A DNA stretch of 64,000 nt from an uncultured Ruegeria sp. (GCF_947500045.1 NZ_CANMQQ010000009.1:62001-126000), one strand, 5' to 3'. Counted from the stretch's first letter, positions 35,471 to 45,326 are shown. Translations and numbers: made by a program. The notes: a model not told the origin generated them from the sequence alone.

Positions 35471-35498
35471 GCGGGCACCCTGAGCATAGGGTGCCCGC
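35471..35498 (+). terminator. Intra-operon stem-loop between binding protein and permease
   Basis: A perfect 11-bp stem GCGGGCACCCT/AGGGTGCCCGC with a 6-nt loop, 10 nt after the binding-protein stop. It is followed only by TTTGACTTTT. Such hairpins protect the upstream mRNA and partly terminate before the permease gene. Confidence 0.75.
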
Positions 35499-35546
35499 TT
35501 TGACTTTTAGACGTAAAATCACTGTTTTTATCGGAGGAGCGCTCTC

Positions 35547-36671
35547 ATGGGCGAGTCTGCTCAAAACGCGACTTTAAATGACGAACGGATCAAAGAGATC
35601 TCGCCGTTGCGCAAGGCCCTGATCCGGCCCGAGCTTGGCGGTATGGTTGGCACCGTCGCCGTGTTCACCTTTTTCCTGCTATTCGCATTCGACAGCGGTA
35701 TGTTCAACGCGCAGGGCATGATGAACTGGTCGGTCGTCTCGGCGCAATTCATGATTATTGCAGTGGGTGCCTGTCTTCTGATGATCGCGGGTGAGTTTGA
35801 CCTGTCGGTCGGTTCGATGATCGGTTTCTCCGGCATGATGATCGCCATTTTCTCGGTCACGCTGGCGTGGCCGGTTTGGATGGCCATTATCGTGACCTTT
35901 GCCATGGCTATGGCGATAGGTGCGCTCAATGGCTGGATTGTGATACGAACCGGTTTGCCCAGCTTTATCGTAACGCTGGCTTTCCTGTTCATTTTGCGCG
36001 GTTTCACCATATTCCTGCCTCAGGTGATTGAACGTAAAACGATCATCGGTGGCGTGAAGGATGTAGCAGAAGGAGACTGGCTGGCCCCCATCTTTGGTGG
36101 CAAAATCTTGCAAGGGTTGTTCCAATGGCTGGGCGACGCCGGGGTCATCGCGGTGTTTGAACGCGGCACGCGTCAGGGCCAACCAGTCGTCGATGGCATT
36201 CCGATGTTGATCGTCTGGGCCATAGTTCTGATCATCTTTGGACATGTCCTGTTGACCAAAACCAAATTTGGCAACTGGATATATGCCTCCGGCGGCGATG
36301 CCGAGGCCGCCCGTAACTCGGGTGTGCCAGTCAACAAGGTCAAGATCCTGATGTTCATGCTCACGGCATTCTGCGCCACAGTTTTTGCAGTCTGTCAGGT
36401 CATGGAGTTTGGTTCTGCTGGTGCCGATCGGGGTCTGCTGAAAGAGTTCGAAGCAATCATTGCCGTTGTCATCGGTGGTGCGCTTTTGACCGGAGGTTAT
36501 GGCTCGGTTCTGGGGGCTGCGCTGGGTGCGCTGATTTTTGGGGTAGTACAACAAGGCCTATTCTTTGCCGGTGTTGAAAGCTCGCTGTTCCGCGTGTTCC
36601 TGGGCGTCATCCTTCTGGGGGCTGTGATCCTCAACACCTATATCCGCCGTATCATCACAGGGGAGCGTTGA
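35547..36671 (+). CDS. Sugar/inositol ABC transporter permease
   Basis: Inner-membrane permease of the RbsC/BPD_transp_2 family (374 residues) with about nine to ten hydrophobic helices. LIAGEFDLSVGSMIGFSG is the typical early motif (FDLSVG), and GGALLTGGYGSVLGAALGAL is the late glycine-rich coupling region. Residues 150-230 form a longer loop than in RbsC. The ATG has GGAGGAG upstream and its gene ends one base before the ATPase gene. Confidence 0.93.
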   Translation: MGESAQNATLNDERIKEISPLRKALIRPELGGMVGTVAVFTFFLLFAFDSGMFNAQGMMNWSVVSAQFMIIAVGACLLMIAGEFDLSVGSMIGFSGMMIAIFSVTLAWPVWMAIIVTFAMAMAIGALNGWIVIRTGLPSFIVTLAFLFILRGFTIFLPQVIERKTIIGGVKDVAEGDWLAPIFGGKILQGLFQWLGDAGVIAVFERGTRQGQPVVDGIPMLIVWAIVLIIFGHVLLTKTKFGNWIYASGGDAEAARNSGVPVNKVKILMFMLTAFCATVFAVCQVMEFGSAGADRGLLKEFEAIIAVVIGGALLTGGYGSVLGAALGALIFGVVQQGLFFAGVESSLFRVFLGVILLGAVILNTYIRRIITGER

Positions 36672-36672
36672 T

Positions 36673-37461
36673 ATGAATCCCGAACATGCACCCATCATCC
36701 AGATGAAGAACATCGAAAAGCACTTCGGCAGCGTGATCGCGTTGGCGGGTGTCTCGGTGGATGTGTTCCCCGGTGAATGCCACTGTCTTCTCGGCGATAA
36801 CGGCGCGGGCAAGTCGACATTCATCAAAACCATGTCCGGTGTCCACCAGCCCACGCATGGCGAGATCCTGTTTGAAGGCAAACCGATGCATTTCGCAGAC
36901 CCGCGCGATGCTATCGAGGCCGGGATCGCGACGGTTCACCAGCATCTGGCGATGATCCCTTTGATGTCCGTCTCGCGCAACTTCTTCATGGGCAACGAGC
37001 CGGTGAAGAAAATTGGCCCGATCAACTTCTTCGATCATGAGTATGCAAACAACGTCACGATGGAAGAAATGAAGAAGATGGGGATCAACCTACGTGGACC
37101 GGATCAGGCGGTTGGCACGCTGTCTGGTGGTGAACGCCAGACGGTCGCCATCGCACGTGCGGTTCATTTCGGCGCCAAAGTTCTGATCCTTGATGAACCG
37201 ACCTCGGCCCTTGGTGTGCGTCAGACCGCCAATGTGCTGGCAACCATCGACAAGGTGCGCAAGCAAGGTATCGCGGTGGTCTTCATCACACACAATGTCC
37301 GCCATGCGCTGGCGGTAGGGGATCGGTTCACGGTTCTGAACCGGGGCAAGACCCTGGGTACGGCGCAGCGCGGACAGATCACGCCGGAAGAGCTGCAGGA
37401 CCTGATGGCCGGCGGTCAGGAGATGGTAGCGCTTGAGGGCAGCCTTGGCGGCACCGTTTGA
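36673..37461 (+). CDS. Sugar/inositol ABC transporter ATP-binding protein (single-domain)
   Basis: 262 residues with one ATPase domain: Walker A GDNGAGKST, Q-loop in TVHQHLAMIP, signature LSGGERQ, Walker B VLILDEPTSALG, and switch His in VFITHNVRHA. Most RbsA/IatA proteins for this transporter class are tandem ATPases of about 500 residues; this is a half-size form like FrcA, so it presumably works as a homodimer. Last gene of the transporter operon. Confidence 0.93.
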   Translation: MNPEHAPIIQMKNIEKHFGSVIALAGVSVDVFPGECHCLLGDNGAGKSTFIKTMSGVHQPTHGEILFEGKPMHFADPRDAIEAGIATVHQHLAMIPLMSVSRNFFMGNEPVKKIGPINFFDHEYANNVTMEEMKKMGINLRGPDQAVGTLSGGERQTVAIARAVHFGAKVLILDEPTSALGVRQTANVLATIDKVRKQGIAVVFITHNVRHALAVGDRFTVLNRGKTLGTAQRGQITPEELQDLMAGGQEMVALEGSLGGTV

Positions 37462-37468
37462 TGTTTTT

Positions 37469-37497
37469 TCACCCCGCGGGCAGTGACGGCGGGGTGA
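37469..37497 (+). terminator. Stem-loop between the transporter operon and DUF3833 gene
   Basis: A 9-bp stem TCACCCCGC/GCGGGGTGA with an 11-nt loop, between convergent genes. CTACTTTTTC follows on the plus strand. It likely ends the ABC transporter transcript. Confidence 0.6.
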
Positions 37498-38040
37498 CTA
37501 CTTTTTCTCGAAGAATAGAATGACCTCACCCAGTCGCACGCCGAAACGCGAAACATAGGCTCTGTTCAGTAATCGGTCATCGGACAAAAGCCACATCCAG
37601 TCATCGAAATTGACCCGCATGGTGCCGTCTTTGACGGGCAGGTCGATCTTATATTTCCAGTTGAAGGTATCACCCCGCTCAACGCCACTTGCAGTGCCCA
37701 AAACGCCGGGCGCGGTACCGGTCCAAGTGTCCTCACCGGTTTTGGTCAGCGTCCAAACTCGCTGTTCGGTCGCGCCGTCGTCATAGATGAAATCCTCAAC
37801 CAGCGTCAGCGTTTTACCATCCCAGGTGCCATTAATGTCGACCGTGAAACGGCGCGGGACATTGCCCAGTACATCCTGAAACTGGCCGTAGGCGACAGTT
37901 TTGCCCTCAAAGAACTCTTCAAGGTTCAGTTGGCGATCTGATAGAAAGGTCTTCGGGATGCGCGGCTTGGCCGAGCAGGCGGCGAGCATCGCCAGCCCCG
38001 CAAGAGCGACGACCACGATCAGTGTACGGCGGGCAATCAT
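37498..38040 (-). CDS. DUF3833 family lipoprotein
   Basis: 180 residues. The N-terminus is a lipoprotein signal with the lipobox LAAC (Cys22). The DUF3833 body follows, with repeated strand segments such as VDINGTWDGKTLTLVEDFIYDDG and the MWLLSDDRLLNRAYVSRFGVRLGEV C-terminus. It belongs to a five-gene overlapping operon and pairs with a second DUF3833 gene (ATGA overlap). Homologues are often found with COG2907 flavoproteins and lipid-modifying genes; function unknown. Confidence 0.85.
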   Translation of the reverse strand: MIARRTLIVVVALAGLAMLAACSAKPRIPKTFLSDRQLNLEEFFEGKTVAYGQFQDVLGNVPRRFTVDINGTWDGKTLTLVEDFIYDDGATEQRVWTLTKTGEDTWTGTAPGVLGTASGVERGDTFNWKYKIDLPVKDGTMRVNFDDWMWLLSDDRLLNRAYVSRFGVRLGEVILFFEKK

Positions 38041-38654
38041 TGCATAAGCCTTTGTTCAGACTCTATATCACGCCCGTTTGCTCCATGTAGATGGGCTGAT
38101 TTCACCTCGGGGGCTGGGCGCATTGTGGCGATCAATTCGGCAACCTTAATCCCGTATTTACGCATCTCGGAACGGTTCAAGATCGCCCCATTCTCAATCA
38201 GGTACATCCAATCGGTCACATCCAACGTATGCCCCCCGGCATCTTCGGGTAGCATGATCCGATAGGTCAGTTTCACAGTCGCGCCTGAGATCACGCCTTT
38301 GCCTTCGCCCACAATGTCATCTGCAGTTGCGGTAAACGTGTTCCCGGTGCCCAGCGTCAGATACCATTTCCGAGTCATCTTCTTGCCGTTGGAATAGGTG
38401 AAATATTCGGTCAGTGTCCCCGTGTTACCGTCCCATTCGCCGACCATACGCGCGACAAAGCTGTTCGACATCTTGCCATTTGGGCCGTAGATCAGCCCTT
38501 CTGACAGGATCTCTCCGTTCAGGTTTTCTTTCAGTGAGAACTCAGGCCCGGTCCCGCTGTAGTCAGACGGGGATTGCGCGCGGAAGCTTAGGAAACGGTT
38601 CTTCAAAGCGATCAGCGTGAAAATTGCGAGCAGACAAATCAGGAGAGTTTTCAT
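38037..38654 (-). CDS. DUF3833 family protein (second copy)
   Basis: 205 residues with an N-terminal hydrophobic anchor or signal (LLICLLAIFTLIAL) and no lipobox. The body parallels the neighbouring DUF3833 protein: GEWDGNTGTLTEYFTYSNG, then TDWMYLIENGAILNRSEMRKYGIKVAEL. The tandem arrangement implies an old duplication. It overlaps both neighbours by ATGA and carries an extra polar C-terminal tail of about 25 residues. Confidence 0.82.
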   Translation of the reverse strand: MKTLLICLLAIFTLIALKNRFLSFRAQSPSDYSGTGPEFSLKENLNGEILSEGLIYGPNGKMSNSFVARMVGEWDGNTGTLTEYFTYSNGKKMTRKWYLTLGTGNTFTATADDIVGEGKGVISGATVKLTYRIMLPEDAGGHTLDVTDWMYLIENGAILNRSEMRKYGIKVAELIATMRPAPEVKSAHLHGANGRDIESEQRLMQ

Positions 38655-39874
38655 TTGGCAGCGCCCTCTGTCGGGAGCGTCAGGACCATGCCAAACGCTC
38701 CGAGTTTGAGAATGCAGGGCAGTACCGCATAGGCGATGGTGAGCGTGTTCAAAGCCTCAGCCGAATTAGCCTGTCCTGGAATAAAGCCACTGCGTTCCAG
38801 CAGCGGCAGAGTGAAAAATGCAGCCAGAGCGAGCCCCAGCTTGCCCGCGAAGGACCAGATGCCGAATGCGGCGGAGGCGTTCAGCCCAGCCCGTGTCAGA
38901 ACAACCGAGAACATGGCTGGCAGGACGACCATATCCGCCCCAAGCGCTGCGCCTGAAGAAAGGCAAATGACAGCAAACCCGGCTAGATTTCCAGGTGCCA
39001 GAAGCGCTGCGCCGACAAAGCCAAGTATGGCCAGTGGCATCGCGATTATCAGAGTCTGTTTCGGGCCAATCCGGTTGCTGAGCCGTGCCCAGAATGGAAC
39101 GCTCAACCCGGCGCTGAGGAAAAACAGGATCAGCAGTGGCCCAGCTATGCCGGGCAGTTGCAGGCGGTCTTCGACAAAGAACAAAAACAAGGTCGAGGTG
39201 ATCGCAACTGGAAGGCTGTTTACCAGCGCCAGCGCGAGCAGGCGCAGCGCCCCGGCTTGTCCTAGCCCGTGGAAAGACAAACCCTGCCCGGTGATCGGTG
39301 GACGTCGCCATATCGGTAAGGTGACGATCAATGTGATCACGGCCAGAACTCCAAGGAACAGCCCAAAGGCCGGGTATCCCTGCGCCCCTGCGCCCAGTGC
39401 CACAAACAGCGCGGGCGCGGCAGCCGCGATAATGACGCCGGTCAGTTGCCCGCCTTCGCGGAAAGCTGCGAGCGTCATCAGCTCTTTCGGGCTGGTCTGC
39501 TTGGCCAGCGTCGCGCTTCGACCATAAAGCAGGATTGTCCCGAGGCTATAGGCCGAGAACAACAGGATCAAAACAGGCACTAACGCAAAAATACTCGCAC
39601 CTTTCGACAGGCCGAAGAGCAATGGAAATCCGATCGCCAGACCCAACGCAGCGGCAACGGCGAACAACATCTGCCCACCAGGCCAGCGGTCAATCGACCA
39701 GCCGATCAGCGGGTCCTGCACCAGATCGACCAACCGGATGACCAGCAGCACTGTGCCAATCATCCCCAGCCCTATGCCCAGATTTACGGCAGCAAAGCGC
39801 GGCAGGTGGATGTAAAGTGGGATACCCGCCGCAGCAAGCATCAGCGCATAGAGGCTGACACGCGGATACAGCAT
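38651..39874 (-). CDS. MFS transporter (GPH/MelB-like)
   Basis: Inner-membrane transporter of 407 residues with about 12 hydrophobic helices. RLVDLVQDPLIGWSIDRW in the second-third helix loop is the signature of the glycoside-pentoside-hexuronide:cation symporter branch. The substrate is unknown. In this operon type (COG2907, chalcone-isomerase-like, DUF3833) it may move a lipid or its precursor (inference). TGATG coupling joins it to the chalcone-isomerase-like gene. Confidence 0.87.
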   Translation of the reverse strand: MLYPRVSLYALMLAAAGIPLYIHLPRFAAVNLGIGLGMIGTVLLVIRLVDLVQDPLIGWSIDRWPGGQMLFAVAAALGLAIGFPLLFGLSKGASIFALVPVLILLFSAYSLGTILLYGRSATLAKQTSPKELMTLAAFREGGQLTGVIIAAAAPALFVALGAGAQGYPAFGLFLGVLAVITLIVTLPIWRRPPITGQGLSFHGLGQAGALRLLALALVNSLPVAITSTLFLFFVEDRLQLPGIAGPLLILFFLSAGLSVPFWARLSNRIGPKQTLIIAMPLAILGFVGAALLAPGNLAGFAVICLSSGAALGADMVVLPAMFSVVLTRAGLNASAAFGIWSFAGKLGLALAAFFTLPLLERSGFIPGQANSAEALNTLTIAYAVLPCILKLGAFGMVLTLPTEGAAK

Positions 39875-40410
39875 CAGTTCCCTCGCAAAGCCTGCGTGAA
39901 TGCCGCCGACCGGGTGTTCTCACCCAGAAAGATCGACATGAAACTGCGTTTGATGCCTGGATAGGACATGGTGCAGACCTTCTGCCCGTTTAGCCAGAAC
40001 CCGACCTTGTTCGGCCCCTGCGAAATTGCGACATAGCGGTCGCCCTTGCTGACTGCGTCGAAACAGACCTCGAGCTGCGCGCGCACAGGGGCCGCGCGTC
40101 CGATCCGCCTCATTTCGTCCAATGTCGAGTTCACCAGAGCCTTCTTGGACAGATTTCGACGATAGCGAAGTTCGAGGCCGAAATCCTGATTCCAATTCAG
40201 AGGCGCAGCGCCTTGTGTGAATAGCTGTGCGTCGTAAATCGGGAACCCCAGATAGCGGAACGTCGCCGTGCCGCGTAATTCAGCATTGTTGAGGACACCC
40301 AAAACAGGTGACGCCGCTAACCCACCGGGGAGCAGCAGCATCAGCGACGCAAGTGCTGCATAGACACTAGGCCGAGGCGGGAACGGCGGGTTCATTCTTT
40401 GATATGCCAT
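39874..40410 (-). CDS. Chalcone isomerase-like exported protein
   Basis: 178 residues from ATG 40410 (GGAG 7 nt upstream), overlapping the flavoprotein gene by 44 nt. An N-terminal signal or anchor (YAALASLMLLLPGGLAA) is followed by the chalcone_isomerase-like domain: GTATFRYLGFPIYDAQLF and SFMSIFLGENTRS near the end. Bacterial members lack flavonoid substrates; a fatty-acid or lipid-binding role has been suggested for the fold. Second gene of the five-gene operon. Confidence 0.82.
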   Translation of the reverse strand: MAYQRMNPPFPPRPSVYAALASLMLLLPGGLAASPVLGVLNNAELRGTATFRYLGFPIYDAQLFTQGAAPLNWNQDFGLELRYRRNLSKKALVNSTLDEMRRIGRAAPVRAQLEVCFDAVSKGDRYVAISQGPNKVGFWLNGQKVCTMSYPGIKRSFMSIFLGENTRSAAFTQALRGN

Positions 40411-41695
40411 TGTCAGCTCCGATGATCTGCGGGATGCCGGTGAGGCGCTCGACGACATGCATCGCGCTGGCAATCCCGTCTTCGTGAAAGCCGTGCCTGT
40501 TATAGGCGCCGGCAAACCAGGTTCGGTTTTGTCCCTGCATCTCACGGATTTGGCCTTGCGCACGCAGGGCCGCTTTGTCGAATACCGGATGGGCAAATTC
40601 GACCTCGTCATAGATCTTGTCAGCGGGAATGTCTGATGCGGCATTCAGCGTTACAAACAGCGGATCACTGTCAGGGATGTTCTGAAGCCGGTTCATCCAA
40701 TATGTGACCCCAACATTGCCTTTTTGTGACCTGTACGTCCAACTGGACCAACAGGCGCGCCGCCGGGGCATCTGGCCGGGATCGCAATGAAGAATGGCTT
40801 TGTTCGGTTGATATTGGATCGCACCGAGTGCGGCTTTTTCGGCCTCAGTCGCTGCATCGCCCAAAATGGCGAGGGATTGATCAGAATGGGTGGCCAGAAT
40901 GATCTCGTCAAACAGATCGATTTCACCGACTGCGTGTACGGTAACGCCCAGATCATGTCGTTCGATACGCTGCACGGGCGATGCCAGACGGATGTCGGAA
41001 CCACGCGTGCGCAGTGCAGCCTCAATCCGGCGCACATATTCGATGCTGCCACCCTTCACCGTGTACCATTGATGCTGATTGGCGCGGCCAGTGGCCAACA
41101 GCGCATGATTGTGGAAGAATTGCACCAGCGAACGGGCGGGGAACTGATCGACAAACTCAACAGGCGTTGACCAGATCGCGCCGCACATGGGCATCAGGTA
41201 ATTGTGCCGGAACCAATGGCCGAGGCGGAGCTGATCCACCAGCTCTCCGATCGTGGTGTCATCGTCCTGCGCAGCTTCGGGGGCCTCTTTGCCAAAGCGC
41301 AGGATGTCGGCGATCATCTTGTAATATGCCGGGCGAGCCAGATTGCGTTTCTGCGCCGTCAACGTGCGCAGGTTGTTCAAACCGTATTCGATGCGGCCGT
41401 TGTCAATCGTGGCACCAAAGCTCATCTCGCTTTTGGTCACTGGCACATTCAGCTCGTCGAATAGGCGGGTCAGATACGGATATGTGGCATAGTTGAAGAC
41501 GATGAATCCGGTGTCGACCGGCTGATCGCCATTGCGCCCCGCCATCACTGTTCGCGCGTGACCGCCCAACCGAGGCTCCGCCTCAAACACGGTTACATCG
41601 TGGTTTTCAGAAAGGTAATAAGCTGCGGAAAGACCTGAAATGCCTGCGCCTATGACTGCGATTTTCTTGCGTACGCCCCGGGTTTCGTCGAACAT
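40367..41695 (-). CDS. FAD/NAD(P)-binding amine-oxidase-like protein (COG2907)
   Basis: 442 residues. FAD-binding motif KIAVIGAGISGLSAAYYL is near the N-terminus, followed by VFEAEPRLGGHARTV. The C-terminal FAD segment is FAGAYNRHGFHEDGIASAMHV. This COG2907 flavoprotein usually sits with DUF1365 and a cyclopropane/furan fatty-acid methyltransferase in light-stress gene sets; those two partners are absent here. First gene of the operon, preceded by a TGATCC-N17-GTATCC promoter. Confidence 0.9.
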   Translation of the reverse strand: MFDETRGVRKKIAVIGAGISGLSAAYYLSENHDVTVFEAEPRLGGHARTVMAGRNGDQPVDTGFIVFNYATYPYLTRLFDELNVPVTKSEMSFGATIDNGRIEYGLNNLRTLTAQKRNLARPAYYKMIADILRFGKEAPEAAQDDDTTIGELVDQLRLGHWFRHNYLMPMCGAIWSTPVEFVDQFPARSLVQFFHNHALLATGRANQHQWYTVKGGSIEYVRRIEAALRTRGSDIRLASPVQRIERHDLGVTVHAVGEIDLFDEIILATHSDQSLAILGDAATEAEKAALGAIQYQPNKAILHCDPGQMPRRRACWSSWTYRSQKGNVGVTYWMNRLQNIPDSDPLFVTLNAASDIPADKIYDEVEFAHPVFDKAALRAQGQIREMQGQNRTWFAGAYNRHGFHEDGIASAMHVVERLTGIPQIIGADNGISKNEPAVPASA

Positions 41696-41724
41696 TCCAT
41701 CCTCGTTATTCGGCTTTTACAATA

Positions 41725-41753
41725 GGATACGCAGGGGAGGCTTCTATGGATCA
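41725..41753 (-). promoter_or_regulatory. RpoE/ChrR-type promoter for the COG2907 operon
   Basis: On the minus strand TGATCC (41753-41748), 17 nt, GTATCC (41730-41725), about 30 nt before the start codon at 41695. TGATCC is the -35 element I associate with RpoE-ChrR (ECF11) promoters of Rhodobacter sphaeroides. The same pattern faces the other way at 41823-41851. Confidence 0.6.
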
Positions 41754-41822
41754 ACCGGATTAGAAGTTTTTTTCGAACGCACTATGATGTGGTGCCTGGT
41801 CGTTTGTTCGATGGATCAGGCG

Positions 41823-41851
41823 TGATCCAATGCAGGCATCGGGCCGTAATG
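41823..41851 (+). promoter_or_regulatory. RpoE/ChrR-type promoter for the SDR gene
   Basis: TGATCC (41823-41828), 17 nt, GTAATG (41846-41851), 29 nt before ATG 41880. It has the same -35 hexamer and the same 17-nt spacer as the promoter on the opposite strand. Confidence 0.6.
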
Positions 41852-41879
41852 ATCTCAGCAACACCAAAAAGGCCCAGGC

Positions 41880-42605
41880 ATGCACGGATTTGAAGGAAAT
41901 ACTTATTGGATCATCGGTGCCAGCGAAGGGCTGGGCCGGGCGCTTGCCGAAGCATTGAGCCATAAGGGTGCGCATCTGGTCCTGTCGGCACGGAATGTTC
42001 CCCGACTGGAAGAGATCTGTGAAAACCTGCCCAATGCACGCGCAGTCCCGTTTGATGTGACCGATCTGGACGCTGTCAGCCGCGCGGTTGACGAGGTCGG
42101 CACATTCGACGGTCTTGTTTACAATGCGGGTACATACGACCCGATCAACACGGCGGATTGGAATACCAAATCTGCTTTGGCAATCAGCGATGTAAACTTC
42201 TCTGGCGCGCTTCGTGTGCTGGGTGAAACGGTGCCCGGTCTCATTCAGAAGGGACGCGGAGATATCACGTTGATCGGTTCATTGGCCGGATATCACGGCT
42301 TGCCCAACGCGATTTCATATGGGTCAAGCAAGGCCGCTCTGATTTCGTTGGCCGAGACCATGCGACATGATCTGGCGAGCACAGGCGTCACGATACGGAT
42401 CGTAAACCCCGGTTTCATCAAGACACGCCTGACCGACAAAAACAGCTTTAAGATGCCGATGCTGATGACACCCGAGGATGCTGCTGACCGTGTGGTCCGG
42501 GCGATGTCCCGACGCCGTTTTCGCACCGATTTCCCAGCGCCATTTTCATGGCTGATGCGCCTGATAGACTATCTACCAGATATTCTTGTTTACCGTGGAA
42601 AGTGA
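41880..42605 (+). CDS. Short-chain dehydrogenase/reductase
   Basis: 241 residues of the classical SDR family. The cofactor motif is IIGASEGLGRALAEAL (TGxxxGxG variant), then NAG in YNAGTYD, catalytic Ser in LIGSLAGYHG, and the Tyr-x3-Lys in ISYGSSKAAL. It is divergent from the COG2907 operon and shares its promoter type, so the two units are probably co-regulated. The substrate is unknown; homologues occur in singlet-oxygen-response gene sets. Confidence 0.9.
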   Translation: MHGFEGNTYWIIGASEGLGRALAEALSHKGAHLVLSARNVPRLEEICENLPNARAVPFDVTDLDAVSRAVDEVGTFDGLVYNAGTYDPINTADWNTKSALAISDVNFSGALRVLGETVPGLIQKGRGDITLIGSLAGYHGLPNAISYGSSKAALISLAETMRHDLASTGVTIRIVNPGFIKTRLTDKNSFKMPMLMTPEDAADRVVRAMSRRRFRTDFPAPFSWLMRLIDYLPDILVYRGK

Positions 42606-42607
42606 TC

Positions 42608-42895
42608 TTATCCGCAGGTCAATCGCTGAATGATCCCAGAACCGTTCACATACACGTTCAGCCGATCTATGCGATAGTCCTGAGTGGCAATATCATCCGG
42701 GCCGAGAACGCGCGACCGCTCGGGAAGCTCGGCTTGAATTGTTGAGACCGGCTGGCCAATTGTATCGGCAAACGGTTGCCCCTGACAGAAAGCTAGATCG
42801 ACCGACGCATCTTCTGCTTCAGATGCTGCATCTTGGGGGGGCGAGTTCTCGGAACATGCGGTCAAAAGGATCAGGATCGGAAATAGGCGGTACAT
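42608..42895 (-). CDS. I78-family peptidase inhibitor-like lipoprotein
   Basis: 95 residues with a short lipoprotein signal whose lipobox is LTAC (Cys14). After a polar linker the I78 pattern follows: an early Cys (AFCQGQPFADTIGQP), then RLNVYVNGSGIIQRLTCG with the second Cys, which would form the family disulfide. It probably inhibits periplasmic serine proteases. Its stop lies 2 nt from the convergent SDR stop. Confidence 0.78.
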   Translation of the reverse strand: MYRLFPILILLTACSENSPPQDAASEAEDASVDLAFCQGQPFADTIGQPVSTIQAELPERSRVLGPDDIATQDYRIDRLNVYVNGSGIIQRLTCG

Positions 42896-43023
42896 TGGCG
42901 CAAGGCTTTCTGTTGATGTCGTTTCTGAAATATCAAAGATTTAGCCAACCTGTCATGAAAGTGCAGTTGAAAAAACCCTGCAATTGACGCAGGGTCGGGC
43001 GAAACTGTCAGGGAGAAAGTTAG

Positions 43024-44136
<1,113 letters not shown>

Positions 44137-44164
44137 GGCTCTAAATTGACGGAAAATGCCGATG

Positions 44165-44191
44165 CGGCGCGCGATTGGGCGCGCCGTTTTT
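44165..44191 (+). terminator. Rho-independent terminator after adhI
   Basis: An 8-bp GC-rich stem CGGCGCGC/GCGCGCCG with a 6-nt loop, directly followed by T5. It also covers the 3' end of the convergent EamA gene. Confidence 0.88.
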
Positions 44192-45128
44192 ATTCTCCCG
44201 GACGCGTCGCGCCGGTATCCGACCGAGGTGACCTAACCCGTAGTACAGGAGTATTGGCTGAGGTGGTGTTGGTCCGGCTTTCACGCCAGACCACAAAGAC
44301 ACCAGATGCGATGATAATACTTGCGCCAACTGCCACCCAGATATCCGGGTGTTCGCCAAAGAAAATCACGCCGAAAATCGTGGCCCAGATGATCTGGCTG
44401 TACTGGCTGGGGGCAATAACCCCGGCAGGTGCGGCGCGATAGGCCAGAATGATCAGATGTTGCGCGATCACCGAGCACACGCCGACCAGTGCCATCATGG
44501 CCAGATGCAGCAGAGATGGCGCTTGATAGACAGCCGGCTGCACAACGCTCATCACTACAATGGCAAGTAACATGGGATAGAGGATCAGGACCGCCGAACG
44601 CTCTTCATTCCCGATCTTGCGGACCAGAACCGAGGCAAATGCACTGCAAAAAGCAGCAGTTAGAGCCGCCAAATGCCCCAATGTGATCTCAGTCGCGCCC
44701 GGGCGCAGGACGATGAGAACGCCGATTAAGCCAACCCCCACGGCTGCCCATCTTTGGGCGCGGACAACCTCGCCCAGAATCGGGATCGCCAGCACAGTGA
44801 CGACGAGTGGGAAGGAAAACAGCAGCGAATAGACCTCGGCCAAAGGCAGGACCGAAAATGCATAAAAGGCGCAGGACATTGCGATAATCATCAAAGCAGA
44901 CCGTAACAGCACCAACCACGGGTGGTGTGGCATGAAGTTGCCGGTGGTCCGGTCAGCCAGAATTGTCACGGCCATCGGGACAAACGAAAACAACGTGGCA
45001 AAGAAAATGATCTGCAATACCGAATAGGTGCCACCCAGCACTTTGATTAGCACATCATGGGTGGCAAAGACAGCAAAGCCCAGGAACGCAAAAGCGAGCC
45101 CACGAAGGGTTGTGTTCTGAGTGCTCAT
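44190..45128 (-). CDS. DMT-superfamily (EamA) transporter
   Basis: 312 residues from ATG 45128, with ten predicted helices in two EamA repeats (first from GLAFAFLGFAVFATHDVLIKV, second from HLAALTAAFCSAFASVLVR). A frame extension to 45257 looks non-coding. The C-terminal 25 residues are polar and lie over the adhI terminator region. The substrate is unknown. Confidence 0.87.
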   Translation of the reverse strand: MSTQNTTLRGLAFAFLGFAVFATHDVLIKVLGGTYSVLQIIFFATLFSFVPMAVTILADRTTGNFMPHHPWLVLLRSALMIIAMSCAFYAFSVLPLAEVYSLLFSFPLVVTVLAIPILGEVVRAQRWAAVGVGLIGVLIVLRPGATEITLGHLAALTAAFCSAFASVLVRKIGNEERSAVLILYPMLLAIVVMSVVQPAVYQAPSLLHLAMMALVGVCSVIAQHLIILAYRAAPAGVIAPSQYSQIIWATIFGVIFFGEHPDIWVAVGASIIIASGVFVVWRESRTNTTSANTPVLRVRSPRSDTGATRPGE

Positions 45129-45326
45129 GACAGAAGCCTCAATCTCGGATGAAGTGGTAAGGGGCGTTTGATGCCTGCTTAGACTCAAATTGTCACAACG
45201 TGTAGCCCTAATTTTACCGCTAACATTCTTTTGCATGCAGGGTTGCATCTGATGCAATGCGCAGGAACCGGGTCGAGCGCGCCCTGAGCTTTGGGCATGA
45301 TCGCCTTGACCTCAAGGAGATATATC

